Shown one piece after another: positions 1 through 12,427 of a DNA stretch of 64,000 nucleotides. The notes beneath the pieces were generated by a model, which worked only from the letters and a program-made list of their open reading frames with translations, searched no databases and was not told the DNA's origin. The stretch's first letter is position 1. The number at the start of each line of letters is the position of its first letter. Made by a program: the position numbers and the translations under genes. The DNA is taken from the NCBI GenBank assembly GCA_028673005.1, contig CM054113.1:206699504-206763503 (forward strand), read 5' to 3'. This stretch comes from Tanypteryx hageni. Taxonomy: Eukaryota > Arthropoda > Insecta > Odonata > Petaluridae.

Positions 1-3000
1 GAATGGATTGGAGATGAAGGTAGACAAAGGTTAGCAGAGGGGGAGAAACGGGGATAGATTCGAGTAAATGGTGAGGGAGATGGATTTTTATCGGAGATAG
101 TAGTGATAAGCGGGAAGGTTAGCAAGGAAGAGAAGGAGAGCGGGAGAGGTAGAGATGAGGGATTGGAGGGAGAGAGAGAGGAGGGGAAGAATCCACTGTT
201 CCAACGGTCCACTTTTAGGATGATGAAAATGGAAACCGGCGCTATACCCTTTTTGTACTATCTCTCGAATAGTCAATCCCTTTTTTTCATACTTTTCCGA
301 TCACGACGGCGTAAGCTCATCCCTGGATCGCGTACATTCCTTTCTGGAAGATGGATAATTTTTTAACATCACTCACAACGGGCGGCAAGCCTTGTTCATT
401 CTTGGTACTCTCCCATCATAGAAACAGGCCTATGGAGATTAATCATTGTCGAAGAAACATTCAAGATACGCGGATATAATTTCTGTATCTTCGCGTCCTT
501 CCCTGGAAACAACAGCCGTACCTCGGAACTTACGGCATTTAATTTGGCAACTGGATTGTCGAAAAATCAGTGCAGAGTGGATAGCTCCCATGGAAACGAT
601 CAGTGTCACAAAATGAATGACAAATGGAATAAAAATGTGCATTTGACACCTCGAGGGGGACGCAATAAAAGACTAATTCACGAATTATAACATCCAAACA
701 GCATTCTAGGTATGATATTAGAATGATATTCAAATTCATATTCGAGTCAAGAATCACGAAACCGCGTGATTTAGGTCGCTCCAATAACGGAAATGAATTA
801 AAAAGAGGATTACAACATGTTATGAGCTGCGGTTCAATTAGAGCTGATACTAAAGAAAATTTCTTCGTCTTACGGAAGGCCAAAAGGCAAACCAACCAAA
901 CAGTTGAACAGAGGTATATTATTTATTTTATCTATTTACTATTTAACTGAAATCCAAAAATAGTGGCCATTAGGCCTATTGCAGTGGATTAATAAACAAA
1001 AGTATAAGTTACTAAAATAGAAAAATCATCATAAACAACAAAACAAAAAGGAAAAAAGAGTGAATGCCAATAAGATTAACAATTAAAACAAACTGCGTAT
1101 TATTGGAAAGGGAAGAGAACAGTGCCTAAGAGAGAAATTAATTGCACCCTTAGGTGAGAAAAAGAGAGAGTAAATATTAGAATTGAAATTAATACACTTA
1201 ATAATAGTTAAATTCTACTGTGATTAGTTCACTTAAAATTAATTATACAAATTTATGCGAATGGGACCGGCGCCATATTGTCATAAGGAGCAAATCCAAT
1301 TAAGAATAAAAAGATAGTATCGCCGCGTCTCACGACCTTTATAAAAACGTCACGTTAAATAAAGTCTGAAAAAATTAACGTCATTCATCTAAATTCGAAA
1401 AAAGTTTTTTCTGGGGATATTAAAAATAGGACGGTGTCCACGTTGATTAGTAAAGTTGGAATTTCACTGGAAGGGCTCTCGAAATTTCTCATAGTCTGAC
1501 CACCATCCGTGCGACCTATGACCTCTCATCTATGCATATACGCCTCCCTTAACACAATTATTGCTGGCCTAGCTACGTCTAGTAAAATATATGCGCGGCG
1601 GTGAACGAAGAACGTATCCACAAATATGCATAAGAAAATTTTTAAAATGTAGGATTAAAAATACGAAACGAAAAAAAATTGAAACACTTTGGAACGAATC
1701 TTGGGTTCTCTATAAAAGAATAAACAGATATTTAGTTGAGGTCACGAAAGGTTAATAATTTAACGTCAGGGATAAAACTCATTAGCGATATGTCTCGAGT
1801 CACAAGAAATTGAAGTTATTCTTCATAGCAAAAAAACAATGGTCTTTTTTTATGAATACTCGAGCATTGGAAAATTGATTTCGCCACGCTGTAAACAGAA
1901 CACTCGCGACAAACAGGTCAAATGAATTTTCCTCGAATAGAAGATGAACAAAGCTTTGTAGTCATTTCCGGCCCCGACACCTCCTTGGGTATCCGCTGGA
2001 ATTTTTTTCACCATTTTTCTCGTCACTTCCCACACCTCTGAGGTCGCACCATCTCACCCCATACTCCAAAAAAAACCCCCAGCCCTCCCTCTTTCTCCCT
2101 CCTGCCACTCCCTCTTCTTCCCTTCAGCCACTCCCTCCTTCGGGAGGCAAAGGGAGGAGTGAGAAATCCTTTAAAACCGAACCGACTCTGGAAAAGCTCA
2201 AAAACCCCTTAACTAATGTGAGGCCATCCAGTCCAACCATTTCTTTGAACCACTCACTTCCTTTTGGCAGGGGAATGGAAAGAGGAGCGGCGGAGCGGCA
2301 TGGGTCTTAAAGAAGTGGAAGGTTCGAGAGATGTATCCACGATGTTGAGGGAGAGCCTTGAAAGGGTGGTCTCTTGCATTAGAGGATGCGGAGGGAAGAA
2401 TGGGGGGTATCTGTAGGTTTTGTTAGTGCTCTCGAAAGTAGAGCTGCGAGTGAAACGTGGGATGAGAGAGGGAATGGTATGGAGAAGAATGGGAAGGGGC
2501 AGGGTGAGAAAAAGAGGGAGGTGAGAGGTCCGTGAACGAATACCTTGTCCTCTCGCAACTTGGCGTTTAAGGACGTAGCTGTTTAGGATCCCAATTTTCA
2601 CCACCTTAGTGCGTGCTACAATAGTAAAGTAAACATCACTGTCATGTGGCATGTTAATTGGTTAAAGAAGGTGCGTTTTTGTAATGAACGTCACCAATCT
2701 TATGGTGCCGTTTTAAGTATGAGGAGTGGGTGCGTTAAATGCTGTTGAGAATAAGGCACACAAAATTGAAAAAGGTCTCGACATCCGATAAACAAAGACT
2801 TTCCTCGAGTGAAGTAAGCACGGACTACTTGGAGTTTCATGAGATTAAATTATTTAGTCTTCAGTCAAGCCGAAGATGCATTAATTTCATCTCAGTGAAA
2901 GTAACGCCTTTTTCGAGATAAAGCTTTTCCTTGATATTATCACGCTATTAGGCATAAAACAAAAATTCAATCCGTTCTTCGATAGTAGATGTCGATTTGT

Positions 3001-4927
3001 CGAATCTATTTCATAAAGTTATTGTAATTCGTCCGCAAAAATCCTATAAGCTGCGAAAGAGAAAATTATGCATGAAGGAGGTTAAATGTTCATCATAATC
3101 GGAAACTTCACAAGAATGGTGAGTTTTAAGAGATAATGATCTACTACTCAACGATTGATTTGTAACAGTTATTTTTAGCGGATTAAAAAAATCCGCTAAT
3201 GAAATAGTTTTGTCCTTCCGTCACACTTTCTTGTCCGGAGAACTACTTCTACACCGTTGAAGTTGGAGGAACTAACTTTTGAGAAATTGTTTATGGCCAT
3301 AAGTTCTTCCCGCTGTTGAAATTTGGAGACTCCAAGAGCAGCCTAAGGGGTGTATTTCTTATTTTAAAAACCGTCATTAATTATCTGATTCGTCAGTTAT
3401 TTTCTTGCTTGTTTTCCACTGTGTTAGATTCCATGAAAATAATTAAGTCATTTAATACGCGCTAAATTAGTTTTCGCAGAGAGTTCATTTTATACGACAA
3501 AATGAGATATCATGTCACATTCTGCCAGAAATGTTCTTTATAAATTAAAAATCTTTTGTTATAAAAATTCTTCACAAACTTCAGACGTCTTACAAAGCTG
3601 AAGTATCGATGTTAGAAATCACGCAAGAGCAAAGATCAAATCCATTTGCAACCGAGTACAAACAGATTTTCTTGGGACCGGTGCTTAATTCTAAATATTC
3701 TCCGGAAAGCACATCCCATCCTCATGGGTCGCCGCTCTTTTTGGGGGACTTATTTTTTGAACGATGGGCGGAATTTTTACAAAGCAGTTTTTGGGAATGG
3801 AATTTGTCGTGGGAAAAATAGTGCTCGATTGAATGCATAATCTTGAATCTCGATCGAATATTGAAGCAAAAGTAGGCCTTTATTTTAGCTTTATATTTAT
3901 TTTAAAAGGATCACGCAAAGAAAATCAATGTTCATTTCAACCTAAAACATTTTACGGTTTCAGGATGGAAGAAATAACCTGTCAGGAACTGGACGTATGT
4001 CTTCAGTGATTCTCGAAGGTTTAAGAAAGAATGGAGGATTTATTTCTCCAGCGGTAACGAAAAGCCTAAGTAAGAGGATAAGTAAAAAATAGCCATCCGA
4101 AACGACACAGCTCTCGAGATAGAGCAATAAATGTAAACGGACGGATGCAGAGAACATAAAGAGGAGGCATAAAATGGTAAGACCAGCAGGAGGCATAACA
4201 GAAAACAAAAGAAATCTGAAGGCGAACGACCATACAGGGAGACCGGTAACGCAGGAGAAGCAGTTGAATAAGGCACGCCGAAGCGGCGATGAATGGTTTT
4301 TGCGCGAGATGAGGTGGATGTAAATAAAAAATTGATGCGTTTAGGAAACGTCCGACGAAGCAGGAAATGTAACGTAGAACACTTCTCCGTTAACATTAGG
4401 CAGACTATGCGGGTTAGAAGTGATTTACTTTTTCCTAGGTCTATTCTAGAAAGAAAGACAAAAAACGGTAACATGCGAACAAAAATTTAAAAAATCACCA
4501 AGTTGAAATTCTTCGAGAATTTGACATTGCAAGATTCACGGCGCCCATATTGAGGATTTAAAAACTCCCAGTAGCGAATTCTTGAGCATTCATAAAAAAA
4601 TACAAAGATTACACTCATGTCTGAAGCAGGCTTCCTAAACGCAGGTTTTATTAAACGCGGTTAAATATGTGACACTAGTTCCCCCAAATGCATAAAATTT
4701 AGTTATGCGCGTGCTGCACTCTACGTATGCATCTGACGCAAGAAAGCTCGCAGCTCATACGAGCGTGTGAATATTTTTTCATAAGGTAATGAATTCACGT
4801 AACGCGGTTTTGCTCAACGAGACCTCTTACAACAGGCAAGGCAAACTCTAAGACGTATCAAGGCTGAATTAAAGTGATGTATGTTATAGATGTTCAATTC
4901 CAAGTTTGGAGACAGATTTCGTCTAGG
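1..4927. other. AT-rich noncoding stretch with no recognised gene
   Basis: I see no coding signature here. Open frames are short, lack recognisable motifs and have no supporting context. A small perfect hairpin sits at 3175-3199 (10-bp arms TTAGCGGATT, five-A loop). CpG dinucleotides are frequent throughout, which argues for an invertebrate genome without vertebrate-type CpG depletion. A pyrimidine-rich patch lies at about 2070-2140. Confidence 0.5.
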
Positions 4928-5198
4928 CAGGGACGGCGCGAGGTACGGGCGAGCCGGGCTACTGCCCGGGGCGCCATCTACGCATTATGTGCAAGTGAAT
5001 ACATAACGGATACAAATTCATATCGGGGAACAGGCTGGAATCTTAATGGCATTTCTTATATTTTTAGTTTTCGATATTTTTGCAGAGCGATGAATAAATT
5101 AAAATGCAAGTACATGAAAATATCTCAACAACATTTACGGAGGAGGGCACTGGAGTGCTAACTCGCCCGGGGTGCCAAAATTCCTCAGGCCGCCCCTG
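4928..5198 (+). mobile_element. hAT-type MITE, copy A (271 bp)
   Basis: This is a non-autonomous DNA transposon remnant with no coding capacity. The left end CAGGGACGGCGCGAGG and the reverse complement of the right end (CAGGGGCGGCCTGAGG) form terminal inverted repeats of the CAGGGGCGGC type common among hAT elements. Further GC-rich inverted segments follow on each side (CGGGCGAG and CCCGGGGCGCC against CTCGCCCGGGGTGCC). The 8-bp flanks are CGTCTAGG on the left and TATCTAGG on the right, six of eight identical, which fits a decayed 8-bp hAT target duplication. The interior is AT-rich. A diverged copy on the opposite strand lies at 28807-29034. The superfamily call rests on the ends and duplication length; no transposase is present. 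Confidence 0.8.
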
Positions 5199-5207
5199 TA
5201 TCTAGGA

Positions 5208-5509
5208 CAGGAGTCGGCAAACCTTACTGGACGTGAACGCTTCGGAGGACCGCACTGGAAGTCTAGAAAGCCTCGGCGGGCCGGATGTGTGATAAATAAA
5301 AAATAATCCAAATTTTCTTATAAGCGAAAATCAAGTCTGCATAATTAACTAGCGTTAGAAATTCACCGGAAAGGGTTTTGAGACTATCATTTTGCTGAAA
5401 AAATATGAAATTGCCCATGTGAAATTTTCCCGGCCACTTTTCATTACATCATCACGAGCCGCATAAACGCTCTCTGGGGCCACATGTCGCCGTAGGTTGT
5501 CGACCCCTG
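5208..5509 (+). mobile_element. hAT-type MITE, different family (302 bp)
   Basis: The left end CAGGAGTCGGCAAACC matches the reverse complement of the right end (CAGGGGTCGACAACCT) at 13 of 16 positions. This is the CAGGGGTCGGCAACC signature of many animal hAT elements. The flanks are ATCTAGGA and ATCTAGAA, seven of eight bases identical, an 8-bp target duplication. Subterminal GC-rich blocks (CTCGGCGGGCCGGATG on the left, GGGGCCACATGTCGCC on the right) surround an AT-rich core. No protein is encoded. It lies ten bases after the neighbouring MITE and its left duplication overlaps that element's right duplication. Confidence 0.85.
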
Positions 5510-7610
5510 ATCTAGAAGAATGGGTGTCACTTTTGCCATGAATAACCAATAATTTAGAAAACGCGTTCAATTGAACTTCACTCATAACTATGAAAATATC
5601 TCGTCTTTTCTTAAAAATAAAATATTTATAGAAGATTTCTAATGATTTAGTTAAGACTGTAATTTGCAATTGGGCTACAGTAAGACACAGATATGGCCGC
5701 ATACGGTTGGTAATTCAGCAGGTAAGCTTCAACAAATAAAATAATAAAGAGTAGCAGTAGTCAAAGAGGTTCAGAGAAAAAACGCCACGCAAGTGGCGCA
5801 CATGTCAAAATGTCCCTGGGGAAATATATGAAGACACGCAGCGATGTTCAAGTGGCGAGGATGGTGTCTTTTTCCGGTTGTCTTGGCGAGGAGAGAGATT
5901 CTAAGGAGCGATTGTCGGAGAGAGGGAAGTCATGTCAGTTCGGCGTGAAGGATAGGACGGATGGGTGGGTGCGGGTTTTTTCCGCATGATTTGAGCTTTC
6001 ATTGCGTGCGGCGCCTCGTTCCCAGAGTGCCTTGCCGCCTTCTGGAGAGTGAGATAGGCCATGGCGCCCTTGAAAGAGTTTTTTTAAAAAAGAAAGTGAG
6101 GTTGTTATTTTAAAGCGCCTTCTTTTTTTCAAAATTGCTTCAGTTACCACTTTGTCCGTCTCTCACCGTGTCGCACTGTGCGAACGTGCCCAAAACTCTT
6201 TCAATTTTCCATAGGAAATTTTCCAAAATTCTTCTCGTAACGAACAGCTCTCATTTAAGAAAAGAAAGGATTATTTCTCCGCGCTGTCGAACTTTCCGCA
6301 AAGTTCGTGTATTTTTTTCCTCTCTCCACTGTTTGCTGGAAAATTCGAAACTTCGAGAAATCGCATTTTAAAGAAACTTTTAATGGTACAGGACTTTCGT
6401 TTTCAAGAACTGTTAAGGCTCTTAAAGCCTTCGATGGAAGACTTCCCGAGAAAGGGGAACTCGGGTTTTTCTTTTCATTGTTTTTTTCCCTAAAATCTCT
6501 CCGTGGCGCATAATCCTCGAAAAATCAGAGGTTTCCAAAGATCTAGAATCTTTCGGATAGTTCACAAAGTACGCGCGACGGCATCCTTCTGCGTCGAGAG
6601 TAACTACGCGAGCTCTATTTTAAGAAAGGCGACAGAGGGGGATGGAGGGAGACGAGATAGAGAGAGAGAGAGGGTTTTGGTAGTGATAAAGAATAAATAG
6701 TGCTTCGAGGAGGTAAGAGATACGCGCGGAGCAGGGACGAAAAAAACATAGACCCTCTCTTTCACGGTGCATCTAGGGTATAGTTCAGGTTGGCCATTAG
6801 ATAAGTTTTCTAAGGTTGGGAAATACGCTTAAAATGCCCCAAAGGGAAAGCAAGACGGAGAGGAGGCGCGCTCCTGAATTATGGCTAGGCCAAAGAAAGC
6901 TTTCCAAAGAAGGGGAAATGGCCTCCATAAATTTAAAAAAATGTGTGATATTGCTTCTTTTTCGTACCTAGAATATTTGTCGCCGCTAGGAATATATGAG
7001 AGGAGAAAGTGTGGGACCACGCAATTTATATATATATATATATAGGTGAGGGTAGGGTAGTTCAAATAGAAGACAGCGGCAGCAATTTCTTGGATATTTG
7101 ATAAAAAAACTTATTACATAATTTATTAATATATCCATAGCATATAATCATGCAACAAGTTTTTAATAAAATCGGAGTTATGGATGCCTTTTTTACAACT
7201 AAAACTTTCTATTTTTCCACGATTCGACATTATTCATGAATAATATATTTTTAATTATGCAATATCGAACGTATGGATACGTTAAAAAATGCAAGAAATT
7301 ACGAATATTTGACTTTTCTCAGATGGCCACTCGATATCTATCTTTTTCGAGCAGTTGTTGAAATAGTTAGAAAGCCCTCGCATAAAATGCAACAAGAAGT
7401 GCCGAAACTGTTTCGGAGGGAAACAAAAAAAGAGAGCACAACTTTCGGAAAGACGTGTGCAATGCGATCGAATCAAAAGCAGATTTCGCCCGGGTTTAGA
7501 CGTGAGACTGTAGGCAAAAGTTGTGACCGAGTTAACTATCCGGTCCATTCACGTATCAATCTCCAAAGTTGAATAGATTTCGTATATTTCTTCAACTCCA
7601 TAGCCACAGA
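5510..7610. other. noncoding stretch with no recognised gene
   Basis: Nothing here reads as a gene. There is a short TA run at about 7025-7043, and GA-rich DNA near 6650-6680. Open frames in this interval have no family resemblance that I can recognise. Confidence 0.45.
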
Positions 7611-7936
7611 AACGTAAAAAGGGAGATAAAACGCTAAATTTTCCAAAATAATACTTTAAATGTTAAAAAGTAATCTCTATCGCTAATGATGTAGTTAGCA
7701 TTATTTCATTAAAAATGTAAACGTAAAAAGGGAGATAAAACGCTAAATTTTCCAAAATAATACTTTAAATGTTAAAAAGTAATCTCTATCGCTAATGATG
7801 TAGTTAGCATTATTTCATTAAAAATGTAAACGTAAAAAGGGAGATAAAACGCTAAATTTTCCAAAATAATACTTTAAATGTTAAAAAGTAATCTCTATCG
7901 CTAATGATTTAGTTAGCATTATTTCATTAAAAGCAT
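7611..7936. repeat. tandem repeat, three copies of a 109-bp unit
   Basis: Three head-to-tail copies begin at 7611, 7720 and 7829, each starting AACGTAAAAAGGGAGAT. The first two copies look identical over the whole unit; the third differs by one base (GATTTAG in place of GATGTAG near 7907) before it loses register in the last few bases. Each unit contains the small inverted motif GCTAATGATGTAGTTAGC. The near-identity points to very recent duplication or ongoing homogenisation. The units are directly adjacent with no spacers, so this is a minisatellite-like array and not CRISPR. Confidence 0.95.
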
Positions 7937-7990
7937 ACAATATCAGTGAACTTTATAGCTGTAATAATAACTGAGAAAATAATAATAGCC

Positions 7991-8060
7991 CAATAGCGGA
8001 TTCAAACCCGCGACCTCGGCGTATATGAACGTCATCTACCAAGACGTATTAGTTATTCCT
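7991..8060 (-). mobile_element. tRNA-derived SINE head (minus strand)
   Basis: Read on the minus strand, the segment contains an RNA polymerase III B-box-like string GGGTTTGAATCC preceded by GAGGTCGC and, further upstream, a weak A-box-like TGGTAGATGACG. The GTCGCGGGTT context is shared with the SINE heads at 22739 and 19020. The cloverleaf does not fold convincingly, so I call it a SINE remnant and not a functional tRNA gene. Its 3' body, reading towards lower coordinates, is AT-rich and diverged. Confidence 0.55.
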
Positions 8061-9556
8061 TTACGGTAGTAGGCAGGATTCTCGCATTGCATTAAGTTTC
8101 TATAATTCCATTTCTGAGATGAAATGAGGATTCTTCGAAGGTTTTTTTATCACATCCACATTGCCTTCGAATCAATATTTCGGCAGTTTTTTTAATCAAA
8201 CCAGGTTTTTCATTAATTTTCCCTCATGAAAGCATTCACTTACTAATACACTATTTTAATATCGTGCGCTTTTTCTTTTATCCTCCACTGCATAATCGTG
8301 GAATTCGAATCTGAATGAGATGGGGCTCAACAGTCGTCCGAATTTCCTCCAATCTTTCCCTATATCTCCTGGAGTGCCTCGTTTTCCTTACACGGCTATA
8401 AGAGTGGATTGAGAAACTTTCTTCGTACTCTCACCACACGTCTCGGCACACCGAAGGGTGAAATTTGTAGGGCAGCAATAAAAAAGAATGCCCTTCTCCT
8501 CAATCCGGCCCGTCTGATGATCCACCCCAATCGACTGCAACGTTCCTTCCGACCACATATCCGTTACTATGCCTTACCAAAGGAACGTAAAAAAAACTCC
8601 CCCACGTACCCTACCACCCCCATGCATTTCGCCTCGTCCGTTTCTTCCCCACCTTAAGCCACGTTGAGGTAAAGCGATTTTTATTCGGAGCAGTTAGGAG
8701 AAGAAGCCGATCTGTCTTCTTCCTCCTCCCTCATTTCTGTTCGTAAAAAGATTTCTTCTCTTTTTTATCCAAGGCGGCGAGGTTGTGTGTATGTGTAGCC
8801 GCTGTTCGCCATCGCCACCTGGCATTCCACCTCTCCTCCTCCTCCCACCCCCGTCACCATCCTCTTTCCTTTTACTTATACCCTTCTTTCCGAGCAATCG
8901 GAGATGGTGATTTTCCGCAACCAATGAAATCGCCGGAAATATCCTCCTCGGGGAGAGCTAACTCGTGCCCCCCCCCCCCCATCCCTCTCTATCTTTCGCT
9001 CTCTTTCTGTCACGGTGAAAAGTTCTTTTTTATATACATATTTTTTTTAAAGGCCGTTTTCCGAAATCTCGGTCTATATGATCGGTAGTTAAAGTTAACA
9101 ACTAGTCGTAAAACTAGCTCTCCTTCCCGACACCATCTCAACCCGAGATTTTTTCGTCTAAACGGATTTGTTATCCGTTTTCTCTGACCTCGAATCTCCT
9201 TCTTGCGAGTGGTGGAGGAAGTGACGGAGAGGGGAAACCGTTTCCCGGAAACGTATCGTACAATTTGCGAGAGATAAACGGACAGAACGATGACAAATGC
9301 TAATATATCATATATTCAATATAGTCGCAAACAAATTTGAGTTAAAGTACATCTTAAAATATTTGCAAGAATCTTAAATATCCATTCCTTCGCGAAAGGT
9401 TATCTTTCTACTGCTTAATTTTTTGTCTAAACGTGAAGCAGTTAGTTGATTTCTGAAAAATAAGCATTAAAGATTTTATTTCTGAAATCTTTACCGTTGA
9501 GATGACCTCCTAACTTCATTGCTTAAAAATTAAATACGCAAAATTTCAGAATGTAA
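8061..9556. other. noncoding stretch with no recognised gene
   Basis: I see only short unsupported open frames, pyrimidine-rich DNA around 8800-9010 including a run of C at about 8970-8980, and AT-rich DNA just before the CG/CA repeat. Confidence 0.45.
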
Positions 9557-10351
<795 letters not shown>

Positions 10352-12304
10352 ATGAGCGAGTCGGTGGGGGGGTGGCCACGCCACCTCTCCTCCGCAGGTG
10401 TTGGTTCCCTACCCGCCTTCGGGCCGGCGCCGGGATTCCGGCGCTCATACTCTGATCTGCTTTCGTCGCCGATTTCGCGCGATTCACCGCTTCCTAGCCT
10501 GATCGACCGATCGCCGCTCCCTCCATACCTCCACCGCTCTCACGACTCTGTTTTCGTCATTAAACGCCGGAATGGCCACCTCACCGTAAACTCGCTGGAA
10601 AGTTCCAGTGCATCTCCTGTTCGTGCTCTTCGATCTTCGCCCGCGCCTTTACAGTGCTCTCCTTCATCTTGCGACCTTGCCTCGGGCTCTCTCCTTACGC
10701 CTGCCTCTCCCCCACGCGGGGATGGACCCTTCCTATCCTCCGGCCACGCGCCGGCTAGCTCTTCGAGCCTTCTTCCCTCACCTTCCCCGCCGCCGCAGAC
10801 GCGACCCTCCTCGTTGTCCCCCACTCCGAACCCGCCCTCGAACCCTCCTACCGCCCCTGCCACGCAAGTCAGCTACGCGCGTGCCGCGGGAGGAGCCGGG
10901 ATCGCCAAGGCGCACGCTTCCGACTCCGCACCGTCAAATGCCGCCCCTAAAAACGTCCTCGTTTTCAGCAGGAGGAAGGTGACACCCTTATCGTCTGGCC
11001 CTACCAAGGAGAAGGCAATCATCTTCCCCGCGCTGCCGGACACGCCCATCACTGAATACATCTTCGCGATCGGGGATATCTTAGGCGGTGGCGCCTTCAT
11101 CACCCACGGGACGCGCCTCTCCAACAACCGGATCTGCATATATTTAGACACCGAGGGGCGGGTCGAGAGCTTCATGCACGAGCATGGAGGTATCTCCCTC
11201 AACGGGCGTTATGTCCCCGCCAGGCGGATGACCACGAAGGTTGAGAGGTTGGTCATCTCCAACATACCGCCGGAGTTCCCTAACAGCGAGCTAATAGATA
11301 TTTTGAGCGAGGCAATGCGGGTGGTGAGTCCGGTCCAATACCTCACGCTTGGAATCCGGCGAGAAGGGTACGGCCACATCGGGGGCTGGAGAAGGTCAGT
11401 GCACGTCGTCAGACGAGAAGGCGTTTCCATCCCCGACTCGGTCGTCGTGGACATCGCCAACCTCCCCCATCGCATCTACCTGCAATTTGACGACGCGAAG
11501 TGCTTTAAATGCCGGGAAGAGGGGCACATCTCCAAGGACTGCCCCCACTCGGCAGCAGCTGCGAGGACGACGGAAGATAAGGTCGAGAGCACCCCACCTC
11601 CTCCGCCCCTACCTGCCTGCGCCTTCTTACCCACCCCTTCTCCTCTGGTCACCCCTACCCCCTCTCCTGCCACCCACCCCCTCCCCTCCCCGAAACCCTT
11701 GGCGTCCGACCCCGAACCCAGTCCTGCCTCTTCCCCTCCCACTTCCGACGTCGCCCATTCCTTTTCCCCATCCAGCGCCGCCCCTACTCTTCAACAAACT
11801 CTAGCGGGAAGGAATGCGAGCGCCCCATCCCACTCGACCTCTGCCTCCGCTCACGGCCCGCCTGTTCTTCCCGTCCCATCTTCCACCTCGGACGTCGCCA
11901 TTTCCGCGACAGACGCCGCGTCGGGCGAGGCGACTATTGCCGCCCCCACCGTCGCCAGCAGATCCACGTCCAAGCGGAAAATCGCCGGCAGCGCCGAGAG
12001 GCGATCCCCTCAACGGAAGCGCGCCTCCGAAGCGTCCAAACCCGATGAGGGAATGCAACAAATCGCCGATATTTGTGGGGATAAGCCCTCCTTCGTCAAG
12101 GTGCCGCTCGAGTCGTTAACGCACTTTCTGCAAGACGCCAAGGGCCACAATGACCCTGTGGGTCTCGCCTCCTCTCATTTTAGCGACGTCGCTCCACTCC
12201 GGGACACGCTAGAATTCCTGAGTTCAGAGAAGGCGCTCAAACAGGGCGCGCTAAAAATGCGAGTCAAAAGACTCGTTAAAGCCTTAGACCGGCAGGATCC
12301 GTAA
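10352..12304 (+). CDS. LINE ORF1 protein, gag-like with CCHC zinc knuckle (650 aa)
   Basis: This is the nucleic-acid-binding partner that packages the element's RNA into a ribonucleoprotein. I start it at the first ATG of the frame (10352); the frame is open further upstream but without an ATG. Residues 1-170 are serine- and proline-rich. Residues of roughly 200-375 form a folded-looking domain containing KVERLVISNIPPEFPNSEL, suggestive of an RNA-recognition-like fold. A single C-X2-C-X4-H-X4-C knuckle follows at C384, C387, H392 and C397 (CFKCREEGHISKDC). Then comes a long proline/serine linker, a basic cluster near 541-560 (KRKIAG, SPQRKRASE) that could act as a nuclear localisation signal, and a basic C-terminal tail. 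Only one knuckle is present. The frame is intact from start to stop. Confidence 0.88.
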   Translation: MSESVGGWPRHLSSAGVGSLPAFGPAPGFRRSYSDLLSSPISRDSPLPSLIDRSPLPPYLHRSHDSVFVIKRRNGHLTVNSLESSSASPVRALRSSPAPLQCSPSSCDLASGSLLTPASPPRGDGPFLSSGHAPASSSSLLPSPSPPPQTRPSSLSPTPNPPSNPPTAPATQVSYARAAGGAGIAKAHASDSAPSNAAPKNVLVFSRRKVTPLSSGPTKEKAIIFPALPDTPITEYIFAIGDILGGGAFITHGTRLSNNRICIYLDTEGRVESFMHEHGGISLNGRYVPARRMTTKVERLVISNIPPEFPNSELIDILSEAMRVVSPVQYLTLGIRREGYGHIGGWRRSVHVVRREGVSIPDSVVVDIANLPHRIYLQFDDAKCFKCREEGHISKDCPHSAAAARTTEDKVESTPPPPPLPACAFLPTPSPLVTPTPSPATHPLPSPKPLASDPEPSPASSPPTSDVAHSFSPSSAAPTLQQTLAGRNASAPSHSTSASAHGPPVLPVPSSTSDVAISATDAASGEATIAAPTVASRSTSKRKIAGSAERRSPQRKRASEASKPDEGMQQIADICGDKPSFVKVPLESLTHFLQDAKGHNDPVGLASSHFSDVAPLRDTLEFLSSEKALKQGALKMRVKRLVKALDRQDP

Positions 12305-12427
12305 CCCCATCGCCGATTTTTTATCTTTTCATCCTTCTCTCTCTCTCTCTCTTTCTAAATATATATATATATATATATTTATCTATTTCATTGCTCGCCT
12401 TCTGTTTGTCGTTTTTCTCTATTTGTC
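12305..12427 (+). other. spacer between LINE ORF1 and ORF2 with (CT)n and (TA)n
   Basis: The 123-bp gap holds a (CT)n run at about 12337-12351 and a (TA)n run at about 12358-12379. ORF2 begins in a different frame from ORF1, so ORF2 must be translated by reinitiation or another unconventional route rather than by read-through. The microsatellites lie inside the element and could be length-variable between copies. Confidence 0.75.

Noticed and set aside
3175..3199. Hairpin resembling a bacterial terminator
   Set aside because: The perfect 10-bp stem lacks a following T run and the context is eukaryotic.
7611..7936. Regularly spaced repeat considered as a CRISPR array
   Set aside because: Units are 109 bp and directly adjacent with no unique spacers, and the genome is eukaryotic.
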